Assembly: GCA_001586965.3 (NCBI GenBank)
Contig: LUCW03000323.1
Coordinates: forward strand, 1-20,000
DNA length: 20,000 nt
Direction of reading: 5' to 3'
Source of the DNA: Sphaeroforma sirkka
Lineage: Eukaryota; Opisthokonta; Ichthyosporea; Ichthyophonida
Shown: positions 8,592 through 18,516 of the stretch, piece after piece
Layout of the letters: the number at the start of each line of letters is the position of its first letter
Position numbering within the stretch: the stretch's first letter is position 1
Translations under genes and position numbers: made by a program
Notes under the pieces: generated by a model
Seen by the model: only the letters and a program-made list of their open reading frames with translations
Told to the model about the DNA's origin: nothing
Database searches by the model: none

Positions 8592-9064
8592 ATGTTGTTC
8601 CGTGTACTGGCCAGTAAAAATATCTTTACTGGAAGTCTTACTCAAGGTTTTCAAGTTCAACTACACACTATCTACCTTATGGTATATGCTGATCGTGGTC
8701 GTATCGATATTGATTGTTTATGCGATATTCCGAAACCTTACATGGCATCTGATTTAAAGTCTATTGTTCCGGTCAACGTATCTATCCCTACTGCTATCTA
8801 TGACTACACCTACTGTCATTCATGACCTCTAGAGTCAAAGATCGGCGTCAAAATATTTCATACCTGTAATTAGCTCTTCAACCTACCAACCTTAGTACAT
8901 ATTAATTCTTATACTACACGCACTTGTCCTATATCTGATGTCACTGATAGTCCTCGCAGAGGTCGTAAATAAATTAGTGTTCTTTGATCTGCGTCGGTTC
9001 CTATTATCGTATATGATACTTACACAATCCAATGCATATTCCTACAGTTCTACTACATGACTGA
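8592..9064 (+). pseudogene. Decayed coding-like stretch, unidentified
   Basis: A plus-strand open frame (8592-8825, 77 codons) has varied, gene-like codons and a mixed globular composition, for example GRIDIDCLCDIPKPYMASDL. Codons just before it in another frame (MMTKETVIAKADYVVPCTG) and after it (LVHINSYTTRTCPISDVTD near 8890-8970) look equally coding-like, consistent with one coding region broken by frameshifts. I recognise no motif. It may be a retroelement gag or host remnant. It starts about 90 bases after the 142-bp satellite. Confidence 0.3.
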
Positions 9065-9319
9065 CATAGAACACATCTAATATTAGACGGTTTTGATACT
9101 ACCAACAACATGACTAGTATCGTTAAATTCGTACTACACAACATCGAGAAGAAAGAAAAAAAAGTTCATTCAAAGAATGCAGACACGTTTGACACGCCTA
9201 AGCTACAACAGAAAATGTCGAGTGGGAGACAAATAATGATGTTCAAATTTAGGGCCTTTCTAAGCCTGAAAAAGAAGAACAGTTGGGACACGATTTCAAA
9301 GAAGAAAGTGCAACAATAA
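9065..9319 (+). pseudogene. Coding-like open frame, unidentified
   Basis: The open stretch runs from after a TGA at 9062-9064 to a stop at 9317-9319, with an ATG at 9110. The product begins LILDGFDTTNNMTSIVKF and becomes very Lys-rich (NIEKKEKKVHSKNA; SLKKKNSWDTISKKK). It follows the 8592-9064 stretch and may be a later part of the same decayed gene. There is no recognised domain. The basic low-complexity composition in AT-rich DNA makes chance a real possibility. Confidence 0.25.
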
Positions 9320-9477
9320 GATTTTCTGTGTATTTATCAGTACTACGACTTCTTGGAACTCGATTTTCCAACAATAAAGCGATGCCATACACATGCACAA
9401 ATACGCTATGTGAGACAGATTTACTTTACATACCGGCAGCTACAGCTGCTTTTGTCTGTCGAGAAGTGCTTATAGCG

Positions 9478-9478
<1 letters not shown>

Positions 9479-9521
<43 letters not shown>
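9479..9521. repeat. (TA)n microsatellite
   Basis: An uninterrupted alternation of T and A spans 43 bases (about 21 TA units). The tyrosine/isoleucine run that appears when a frame is read through it (within 9283-9582) is a product of this microsatellite. Confidence 0.97.
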
Positions 9522-9523
<2 letters not shown>

Positions 9524-9691
9524 CAAGCCGTTGCATTCCAGTAGCCATTGCTCGTCGACCTTTGCCTATAAATCAAGTCTGAAAGTCATGCTGGTGTGTA
9601 TCTAATTTGGCAATCAATCATGCATACTTTGTAGCAGAATTTTATATACGAGAAGATGAAATACTGCTTAACTACTGACCACTCTTATTTC

Positions 9692-9838
9692 AGCTATTGT
9701 ACAGGACGAACTCAACAAATCTCGCCGCGTCATACATAATGCTCGTCTTGAGATTTTCCGGTTCGCAAATACGATTCATCACGATCTGGAAAAAGCAACG
9801 AATTCATGTTTTGAACGAAGAAATATTGCAGAACAATA
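9692..9838 (+). other. Possible coding remnant after a 3' splice-site-like sequence
   Basis: The pyrimidine-rich CTCTTATTTCAG ends near 9692 and is followed by about 48 open codons in one frame. These read AIVQDELNKSRRVIHNARLE, then a second helical, charged stretch ending RRNIAEQ and a stop. The codon choice is varied and the peptide would be helical. It could be the last exon of an unrecognised gene, a retroelement remnant, or chance. No homology is recognised. Confidence 0.22.
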
Positions 9839-9839
9839 A

Positions 9840-11610
9840 TATCCCTAAGTTTTAAAAAGAATTTCAGTCGCCATTTTCGAGTTTAAATTGTTCTATTAAA
9901 TCATTTGGACATTACCCAAATTATGTGCACACCGAAAAGATTTCAAACAGGACTGTGTGATTGTTGTTCTCCTCTGTACTGGGCGAACAAAGAACAATTG
10001 TTGGGCATGGTAGTTAACAAAACAGGTATGCATACCGGCTTCGTAGTGCGCTCATTGTTGGGGTGGTATTGCAAAAGTTTGGCATATTTGGCAAATAATA
10101 CATAACCCGAGTTTTTGACTCGTTCTTACTAGCTACTGCTGACCATGGTAACATTCTTTCTCCACATCATAACACCGGCATTTGTTGTACGCTCCGTTGT
10201 TCATACGCCTTATTTTCAAACAGCTAATAAGAATATAGTAATTTGATTAGCATGATTTTCAAGTTCCAGATCCGAAAATCATGTGCTGTTCTAGTAACAC
10301 ATGCCCATACTAGTAACTATGTACCAGCTTCTTCCTGCTAGTTTAAATTCTGGGTCATATGGTTATTATTAACTACAATAGGCTTCTATTGACGGAATGG
10401 GCTGTAATATATAATAGCCTCTGTGCAGGTTCAGGCTAATTGCAACTTCAAATGAGTTGTGTCGCCTGACTGCGTATCTTACTATGGGCACGTCGTCTAG
10501 ATGGTATCAATATCTGTATCGAGCTCTAGCCCAATACATATCTATCACCACTGCCTACAATAGACTCAGAGAGTTAATTTGCTGTCTAGCTGAATCTGGC
10601 TGATGCTAAATTTGCATAATCTGGTGGAAAATTGTACCTCACAATTTCTTGAACATAATCATTGCAAGAACTTCCGCAAATACAACCCTCACTGGGATTG
10701 TTATGAGGTGTCGAGGGTAACAGTACCCGATACACAAGCTCATGTATGTCTAAGTTGGTTTACTCTTGATATATATTTCTACATATGATAGGCCACTTTG
10801 AATTTACTGACAAATATGTTCCTCAGTTGAATGTGTGCAGATATACACAATGGCTGGAGTCCTACATTTCAAGGCTAGACTCAAGTAGGTTATGAGACTA
10901 GCTAGAAATATGACCACAGAAAATAACAAAACTTCTCGAGTGCGTTTCTCTCAGCATGAAAAATCCGAACATTTTTTTTTGTTCACTAGACTCAGGTTTC
11001 CACTTAAGCCTATCGCAAGGGGACCCGGTAGGCCACCGTAGTTTCCGTTATATTTCCGATGAATCCAGTATGAGCAATAATTGACCAGTACCGGAAACTC
11101 AGAGTTTGATAATATCCGTACATGGGTACTACACTCAGCATACAGAACCACACGTATTCATTTGACAAAAAGATTATAATATACGCTCATAAAAACTATG
11201 CACACACGCGTGTTGTACAATATAGACACGTATTTGACTCAAGTACTCATCAATCTGCAAAGCACATATTGAAATTATGGGTATACAAGAAAGGGAATCG
11301 ATTACAGACACTCAACTGTATCTTACTATCTTACATGATGTCGGCATCAAAAAACTTGTCTCCGGAACGTGTCTCTGATTATAAGCCTTTTCCAGACAGT
11401 AAACAAAGCACTGAGAAAAAAATAAGAAAATTATATAAATTTTCATTGTGTAACACTACATAATCTTTAAAAGATATTCCCCAATAAAAAACTGTTCTAT
11501 ATCCAGGTTGTTACTACAATGTGCATTGATCAGGACTATATTATTGGGTTATCGAAGAGTTGCTAGATGTACTCTTGACTATACAGAAAACTGTATATTT
11601 TTATGGTTTG
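9840..11610. other. AT-rich spacer without a supported gene
   Basis: Open frames of 61-113 codons occur (for example 9905-10105, 10603-10788 and 11122-11463), but none has a recognisable motif, consistent codon pattern or neighbour that would support it. The 11122-11463 frame is Lys/Ser/Tyr-rich, as expected by chance in AT-rich DNA. No repeats of note were seen apart from the approach to the 235-bp repeat on the right. Confidence 0.4.
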
Positions 11611-11615
11611 TCATG

Positions 11616-12085
11616 CGTCTATATATCAGGTGGATCAGGAACTTAAACAACGCAGAAACCTTCACTTTAACTGAACTGATTGATTATTTCTAATACACAC
11701 ACTGCCATTGTACTTAGTTGAGCTGTGCGGTAATGTACTAGGACTTTCTATCCATACGGCGTGTAGAAGCATGATGACTATCATTTGTATAGAAACCCAA
11801 CATTTTCACTAGCGTTCTACCCTCGTGCATACTTTTGAGAACTTGTATTTCGCCTATATATCCGGAGGTTCAAGAACGAAAACCTCAGAAACCTTTACTC
11901 TAAATGAACTAATTTCATATTTCTAAGACACAAGCCGCTTGTGCGCAGTTGAGATGTGTGGCATTATTTTGAGGGTTTCTATCCTAACGGGTACGTATAA
12001 GTACGATAAAAATTCATTTGTGTAGAAAATGCTGTCTTCAATATATTCAAGAGCGCTCTACCCTCGTTCATACTGTGGATACCTT
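11616..12085. repeat. Diverged direct repeat, period about 235 bp
   Basis: Unit 1 starts CGTCTATATATCAGGTGG at 11616 and unit 2 starts CGCCTATATATCCGGAGG at 11851. Both go on with a CAGAAACCTT(T)AC block, a TGAACTxATT block, a TTTCTAAxACAC block, a block near GTTGAGxTGTG, a TTTCTATCC block and GCTCTACCCTCGTxCATACT (near 11814 and 12056). A third unit may begin with GACCTATATATA at about 12111, and a preceding one with TTCTATATCCAGG near 11493. Divergence is considerable, with many indels. It is probably an old satellite or a duplicated transposon fragment. Confidence 0.65.
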
Positions 12086-14625
12086 TACCCTCATTGTGTA
12101 TTGGAAGCTTGACCTATATATATTTTTGATTTTGTTTTTGCTTGTGCACGTAGAGTTTCTCTTAAACTCCTGAGTATATTGTATTTTGTCCCTCAGCGTG
12201 CTAACTGAAGTATGGCCTGGTTCAGATGTAGTAGCATTTTCACGCTGCAGTGTTTGCAAGTTTTTTTTATGCGTGTCCCATTATCATTCTGACCTCGTTC
12301 CATATACATTGGCGCCCAATTTGTGTCCGTCTGAGTGTATAGTAGAACTGCGCCTACTATTGGTGTTCCAACTTCATATCCTTTCCCCTGTGGAAAGATT
12401 TTCTGGCGTACAGCTGATAGCTAAGTGTACGTGTTGAAGAAAACTATTACTGCTAGTCTCTTTTTCATTTTTCTATTTTTACAGTCAACTACAGGACATA
12501 AATTGTAATCGCTCAGAAAATAGTCACATACTGTGCTGTCTCGCACGTCGTCCAATAGCACGATTCTCGTACAACAACTTCACGTATAAGTCTCCAAGCT
12601 TGTGGCATTGGCATTGATTATTTACGGAATCAACCTAGATCGCATTCAAAAGGTACAAATAAAAGCTAAGAAGTTCCCTTTTGCAAATGGCCAATTGATT
12701 ATTAGCATTGTATTGTACCTCAAGGCTTACGAAGAGTCGTCACATTATCCTACTGGATGTTATACGAGCACGAGGTTATGCAACTGTCGGAATTTAGCGA
12801 TCGACCTTCTGATTGTGATATTCGAATTTAATTAGTAGTCTATCAGTCATGTAAACAGAAATATATTGACTACGTGTATAGGGGTCATGATGATCACGAT
12901 CTAGCAGGTTGAATGTCTAACTCAGAATGATAAGCAAACCAGCGTATAACGTTTTGCACTGGAAATAAGATATATACCTCTATGGTGAGAAGCTCGATAA
13001 TTCCAATCACCAGGTCGATCGCTGAATTATGTAGTGGGCAAATTAATTAGTTATTGTCACTTACACTTGATGCTGATATTCGGGTACTCACTAGTGTACA
13101 AGCAAAATCAAATGTTGCGCACTCTAAAGGCCACCTTGAAATATTCGATTCTTTGCTTTTGATTTTGAAACGACTACTTTTACCTTACTAGATATATATA
13201 TTAATTCACATTTACCTTCTCCAATTTATACATACTACGCCTATATTGAAGAAGTTGAGTCTTCTCGGCAGCTTTTCATTGATCGAGACTGATGGCCACT
13301 ATCGTGAATGACCGCGTAGGTTTAAGCAGTCTAATCAGCACATCAACTATGACGTCTCGTCCCATACGACCGCAGGGATCCAATTTTAATCCACCGTATA
13401 TAATCCAATTATACACCTACTACTTATTATGAACAGATGATCAACATTGTCCACGGATGCTGTCTTGTTTTTCGTCCTGATTTACAACGGCGGTGCATCA
13501 TTTCACAGCAGTACCGATATGTATATCTAACAATTTTATGGTCCAGTAGAATATATGTAGATTTGATGTTGAAGGGAGATTTGATTATGAAGGGCAATTG
13601 TGGTAATGCCCAGGCGGCTTTGCCCGCTTTCATGACACTCGGTGGGGTTTTCAGTTTTCTCGTATTATTCGGTGAGATTAATTCTTATGTTGCCGAGTGT
13701 ACGGAAAAGGAGCGCAGTAAAACCAATTCTAGCGTTGGTGACCTTACGGCACAAAAAGTTTACTTTCGATGTTTGCCAAAATTAGTCGTACGTCAGTGCT
13801 TAAGTACTGTCAGTCTAGCGTGTTGCCCTTGAAATAGTCTATTCTGTATTTTCGATGCGTAGCAGCTGAGATTGACCGAGATAAAGGTATCCATTGTACT
13901 ATTAAACTCGCGTCGTTGACCAATCCTAAATCTGGTGATCACTATTTAAAAATTTCCCATTTCGAGTTAGACATATATATAGCTAGACGCTATTATGGAG
14001 GTTATTCCGTATTAACTGAATCTTGTAGCTCATTCAGGGGAATATGGTATATCAACAACTGTGTAACGAGCGCTATATAAGGTAAATAGCGAATATCTGG
14101 CCATCAGAGTACTACGGTGTGGCATCAGTTTCCAGTTGTAACACCTCGGTGTGCATGTGTGATACCACGACTTGCTGATGAAGGTTGCGAAATGTGATCT
14201 AATGAATTCGGTATTCATTCCCACTTCGAATATTACTTCACATGTGAAGTGCGCTCTGTGTATAGTAGAAATAAAAGCGCAATATATGGAATAGGATTCT
14301 GATAGCCGCGAAATACGTTATCTACTAGCTGTAGCTCAACTTTAGTACATAGTACATCTGTTTACCTAAACAATAAGAATATATATCACTACCGAGTATC
14401 CTTTGAAGCTACGTGGCTTCGACACTTTGCATTGCCGGCACGCGGCACATCAATAAACAAAATAATAGACGATAAGATTCTAACTCTTACAAGAATACGC
14501 ACTAGAATGGCTTTATTGGAGGAAGAAGCGAACACTAATTTGCACACCGTGAGCTAGGAGTTTATTGCATATTTAGTTCGGTGTGAAGTTATCTCGTTAT
14601 CATTCCGAGCGCTCCAGTTTCTATC
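12086..14625. other. AT-rich spacer without a supported gene
   Basis: The longest open frame is 13437-13832 (131 codons, plus strand). It has a Cys-rich, hydrophobic composition, several Met candidates and no motif. A 77-codon frame at 12602-12835 is likewise unsupported. Two local symmetries stand out: the 16-base perfect palindrome ACTTCACATGTGAAGT at 14235-14250, and the hairpin GAAGC-TACGTG-GCTTC at 14405-14420. I see no tRNA, rRNA or transposon signature. Confidence 0.4.
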
Positions 14626-16452
14626 TCATTGCGGTAGCACTGTGGGTCCCAGCATCACCTGCTGCCTCGATGGCGGGGCATCACTGAGCCCGCAGCCATC
14701 TGTGTGAACGAGAGAAGGCTTCCAGGAATTCAGTATCGTCTGATCGAGTGGATTTGATATGACCCAACGGCATCAACACACTCACAAACTTGTCCACCAG
14801 CGGGTACTGGTCATTAGCAGCAGGGAACCAGTACCATTGTCTCGACCAATCACAAGCGCGTTCCATGGATTCACCGTCTGCACTTGCATATCGAAGTCCG
14901 TTTGCGCCTCACAGACAATCTGCAAACCTGGGCATGCTTTCTCCAATTCCTTCACAAAGTTCTTTCCTTCATCGTCTCTCGAGGTCACGGACACTCGCAC
15001 CTGTTCGCTGCATTAGTCATGTAGAAAGGTAGAATGTAGGGCAACGCCTGCATGCACGTATCCACGTCTGAGGTGGGTATGCGTATCTCAGTCATCTGTC
15101 CGTTTATGGGTGGTCTCTGCAGACCCCACAGCGCGGTACGGGCGCCATAGCCCTTGTGTGGCCCACTTTGTGTTGCATCGTATATGTAGTCACTCAGCAT
15201 GGCCAGGTACCCGTGAACATGCGTTTGTAAGTCTGTATCGACTTATTCTTTACACAAGACCATAGCGATCGCACTAATTTGCACGCCTCAAACTCCTTCG
15301 TCTTAGCGGCCTCGTTGAGCAGGTGTAGATGGGTGTAAGTGGTCATATATCCTGGTGTGGAGGAGGGCACTATTACAGGGATCCGTTAAAACAGGGTCTA
15401 ATTGAAATCAATTATGATGCAACCACAGTTAACTTAGCTCTCTTAGCGGTCGATCAATATAAATCTGATGGAACATTCAGTAAAACAAGAGTAGTACTAG
15501 ACCTGTCGCCAATCAACAAACTAATTCCGCAACATAGTTTTCCCTTACCAAAGATAAGCGAGATACTACGCAAAATGGAAGGTGCGACTATCTTGCTAAA
15601 AGTCTATAGACAGTCCTGGAGTTGCGAACCAACATTTCAATCCGTTGGTATATATTGTCATGTATGCTGGTTAGCGATGCGCCGGAATTCACTGGTCATA
15701 TTATACAATGGCACATGTGAAACAAATCGAACTTAAAACATAATACGAAGCTATTCAAGCTTATGCGTTTATCCACGACGGATTTGTCGAAGCACGGTAC
15801 AGTACGTATCTCTTTATATGTTGTTACGTGACTTATGCCGATATCACGGACAAAATATATAATGGTGGACGTACCAACTATACAGACCGGGTACACAGAG
15901 TTGCGACAAAGCAGAACATAGCTATTGAATACACGACCCGAGCAGTTTTCTCGAACAACCTCATGGCTAGAGGCCATCCTTTCTTTCGCTCAATGATGTC
16001 TGGCACGTTGACACCCAGTGTAATGGGTTGTTCAGCCACTAACCAGCGACAAAGATTATTTACAAACGCCTCCGAGTACAGAGTCTCCACATCTGCCGTC
16101 GTCGTTACATCCGCAAAACATCTGCGCCAGTGTTCATTGATTCCGTATGGCAATGACTGAGCACTGTCGTGCGCATTGCTTTCGTTTTGGGAGTGTATGC
16201 AGAGATCCTGTATGCAACAGGCGCCTTCTCTGAGTGCTGAGTGTGAGTTCCAGATACTTCTTTTCTGAATGTCTTCGCCTAGCCTTTTAATCGCACACTG
16301 AGGCCCTGTACCCGCAGACTATCAATGGCTTGATCCACCACTTGCAAATTTTCGCGAGAGAATATGTCTTCAAGAACTCCATTGGTGCAGTTTGGTGTGA
16401 CCAGATGACGTAGAGCGGTACACTGGCCACTGCTCTCTATTGCGGCTGACAT
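14626..16452 (-). pseudogene. Unidentified protein gene, multiply frameshifted and interrupted
   Basis: The coding pattern on the minus strand starts at an ATG (16452) with MSAAIESSGQCTALRHLV. It runs through successive frames: 16452-16279, about 16305-15878, 15977-15696, 15346-15193, 15200-14985, 15000-14782, 14866-14681 and a last piece ending at 14626. Each frame picks up where the last fails, codons are varied and the composition is globular, so I read one decayed gene of about 500 codons once the 207-bp insertion at 15385-15591 is set aside. Landmarks are HWRRCFADVTTTADVETLY, KGYGARTALWGLQRPPING and NPWNALVIGRDNGTG. There is no RT, protease, zinc knuckle or other motif I know. Options are a retroelement gag, an endogenised viral structural protein, or a host gene; I cannot choose. 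Its G/C-richer composition differs from the plus-strand element to its right. Confidence 0.55.
15385..15591 (+). pseudogene. Reverse transcriptase fragment inserted in an opposite-strand pseudogene
   Basis: These 207 bases align without gaps to 18081-18287 in the plus-strand element, with six differences that I can count (about 97% identity). It encodes the finger and early palm of a Ty3/gypsy RT, including VVLDLSPINKLIPQHSFPLP and ISEILRKMEGATI. Similarity stops abruptly at both ends. This copy has a Tyr codon where the 18109-18111 copy has a TAA, so neither copy derives from the other in its present state; both come from an earlier intact source. No LTR or target duplication is visible around it. 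Confidence 0.92.
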
Positions 16453-16652
16453 ATTCACAGCCTGTTTATATTAGAGATAACAACAAAGCAATTCTCAATT
16501 AAAAATACACAGGATAGTACTTGCGAGTATTAGATGAAGTTCATAAAAATTCTGTCCACTAGGTAGCAAAGCACCAATATGAATATATGCTCTGCTCGAA
16601 GGAAAGTATGGTGCATTCGAATGAATTTATTTTTGATCTCACCGTTAGTTAT

Positions 16653-17031
16653 TGTAAACTTACGATGGATATTTCTATGTTTTAAACTATGTTATATAAA
16701 CTAAGATACAATTTAAGTCAGTTAGGATTTGGCAGTGGTAGCTTATGTAAGAATGATCGGGACTGACTCTTGGTAAGAGCCTTAATATCCTCGATATCAC
16801 AGAATGTATCTCTAGCTGTTCTTTATTAAATAAATTTTACTAGAAGTACTGTGTTCATGACCATATGCCTAATTTGTAGATAGACATAAGAACGTTATTC
16901 AAGTTAATACATTGGCTAATATAAATAAAGTTCCATATGAAGAAAAGTTAAAAAAAGAAAAAGACTTATTGGATTTTGGAAATTGGCGGGATGACCAAAA
17001 CCAAACATAAAAATATCCATCGAAGTTTACA
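16653..17031 (+). repeat. LTR-like dispersed repeat, copy B, with terminal inverted repeats
   Basis: The first 350 bases match the 5' part of copies A and C, from TGTAAACTT to the conserved GACCAAAACC block near 16994-17003. The right end then departs from them and carries an inverted copy of the left end: TGTAAACTTACGATGG at 16653 and its reverse complement CCATCGAAGTTTACA ending at 17031. This gives inverted ends of about 21 bases with one indel. Copy B lies 189 bases before the gag ATG at 17220 in the same orientation as the element genes, so it is probably the rearranged 5' LTR. The conserved stem-loop is at 16755-16795. Confidence 0.7.
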
Positions 17032-17099
17032 TAATTTTCAGTTAATTAGTAGTTACCGTAGTGTACTGCTTCTAGACTGTCTAATAATTGTTTACTATT
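17032..17099 (-). repeat. Inverted copy of the copy A upstream flank
   Basis: This is the reverse complement of 6063-6130, including the blocks TAGTAGTTACCGTAGTG and CTTCTAGACTGTCTAATAAT. Together with the inverted LTR end at 17011-17031 it forms a contiguous inverted segment: PPT-side internal sequence plus the first bases of an LTR, joined head-on to the truncated copy B. This looks like an inverted junction from aberrant reverse transcription or nested insertion. Confidence 0.75.
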
Positions 17100-17219
17100 C
17101 AGCGACAGGACTGTAAGTATTCTATATTACCTCATAGTGCCTAATACTACCATAAAGTTAGCTACACGTTAGTTACTATACCTAGACCTTATTAATTTTC
17201 CTGTTCTTGAGCTATTACT

Positions 17220-17627
17220 ATGGCTAAAGAAAATTCTAAAGACAAGGGAGCCGCCAACTCTAAGCCTACTAAGCCTGTTGAGGTTCCTGAGGTTACTGAG
17301 GACACTGATCCGTCTGATACTGAGCCTGCCGTTGAAGCTGTAGAAAACGCCGTTTCTGAGCTTGGTTCTGATTAAAACTCTGAGGATGACTCGTCGGACC
17401 CTAAAGCCTGGGAAGAGGAGGTCTCAACTGCCGCGGAAAGGCTCGCCAGCGTCCGTGTGTCTCTTAGTAGTGCAGCCCAGTACATCAGCTCGCCATCTGA
17501 CCGCGAAAAGTCAGATATTGGAAAGGCTATATCTCATGAACAAGTGGAGGAATCGTCTCGAGATTGACGGTTTATTACTACTGAAAGCCAGTCCAATTCA
17601 CCTATTGACAAAGATGGCAATGTTTAA
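17220..17627 (+). pseudogene. gag N-terminal region with in-frame stops
   Basis: An ATG at 17220 opens a strongly acidic, Pro/Glu/Ser-rich, probably disordered sequence (MAKENSKDKGAANSKPTKP, then VEVPEVTEDTDPSDTEP). The frame meets a TAA at 17373-17375 and then continues in the same frame with plausible coding sequence (DPKAWEEEVSTAAERLASVR) to a TGA at 17565-17567 and a TAA at 17625-17627. The stops are likely decay mutations in one original frame. The gag assignment rests on its position between the LTR-like repeat and the pol fragments, and on the typical acidic N-terminus. A capsid core and zinc knuckle are absent, apparently deleted. Confidence 0.55.
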
Positions 17628-17946
17628 TTTTGTGAAATTTCATTGCATGCCTCGCCACTGAGTGCCTCGCCACCGAAGGTTGGGGCGGAAGACGCAAATG
17701 TTAAAGAAGTAAAGACTCTCGTAATCGTTACTGACATGTCATTATATGTATGACTGATCTTCTCAGTTTAGGTGTAACTCTCACTGGTCTGCCTAATGGG
17801 CTAGACCCAAATAAAAATCAGTCAGATGATAAAATGTCAAAGATACCTAAACTTCCGGAAGGTGAAGCAAAAGATATGATTCCGCACTTTACCGATATAA
17901 TTATGGACTTATTATACAAAACAGAAAGATTGCATTTACTGACTGG
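17628..17946 (+). pseudogene. Tail of retropepsin and linker to RT
   Basis: From about 17700 a frame reads VKTLVIVTDMSLYV. In the shifted frame from 17750 the sequence TDLLSLGVTLTGLPNGLDP resembles the end block of Ty3/gypsy proteases (G-x-D-L-L...LGV). A polar linker follows (NQSDDKMSKIPKLPEGEAKD) with a helical segment leading into the RT. The catalytic DTG half of the protease and the gag C-terminus are missing, so a deletion lies around 17630-17740. A single frameshift near 17940 separates this frame from the RT frame. Confidence 0.5.
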
Positions 17947-18516
17947 TGTATGTTTAAGTTCTCTAACAGGTACATTAAGCTTGACTTAACAAACGTCGAC
18001 TTTTCTAAGTTAAAGTGTCCTTTACATAACTACGTGAGTTGGAGACACAAAGACGTTGTCAAAACCCAAATTGAAGATTGGTTAAAACAGGGTCTAATTG
18101 AAATCAATTAAGATGCAACCCCAGTTAACTTAGCTCTCTTAGCGGTCGATCAATATAAATCTGATGGAACGTTTAGTAAAACAAGAGTAGCACTAGACCT
18201 GTCGCCAATCAAAAAACTAATTCCGCAACATAGTTTTCCCTTACCAAAGATAAGCGAGATACTACGCAAAATGGAAGGTGCGACTATTTTTTCCAAGGTA
18301 GACTTAAGAGCTGCATTCCATCAATTACAAATATATGAGCCGCATAGGAAATACTTTTCATTTACTTGGCAAGGTAAGAAGTATCAGTTTAAAAGTGCAA
18401 CTAAAGTCGTACACATGTTATCTTCTTTCTAAGTTATGATGGATCTATTTGCGGACCTGTCGGATAACATATCAGTATATTTGGATGCCAATGTTACCAA
18501 AAACACTTCTATGTAA
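17941..18516 (+). pseudogene. Reverse transcriptase domain, truncated and catalytically damaged
   Basis: A continuous frame carries the Ty3/gypsy RT start (VSWRHKDVVKTQIEDWLKQG), the fingers (RVALDLSPI), palm motif A (IFSKVDLRAAFHQLQIY) and the FSFTWQGKKYQFKSAT strand. The PFGL block is replaced by TKVV, and the box at 18478-18489 reads YLDA instead of YLDD, so the second catalytic Asp is lost. In-frame stops are at 18109-18111 and 18430-18432. The sequence ends at TSM and a stop formed by the junction with the LTR-like copy C (18512). The thumb and RNase H are absent. Confidence 0.9.

Noticed and set aside
9283..9582. 99-codon frame with a long alternating Tyr-Ile run
   Set aside because: The run is the translated (TA)n microsatellite; the rest has no support.
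11122..11463. 113-codon open frame
   Set aside because: Lys, Ser, Tyr and Ile-rich composition is what AT-rich DNA yields by chance, and no family is recognised.
13437..13832. 131-codon open frame, the longest in the central spacer
   Set aside because: It has no motif, an odd Cys-rich hydrophobic composition, and no neighbouring coding signal. It is within reach of chance for 20 kb of sequence.
14782..15032. Plus-strand frames of 80-85 codons over the minus-strand pseudogene
   Set aside because: They lie opposite the better-supported minus-strand coding pattern and show no motif.
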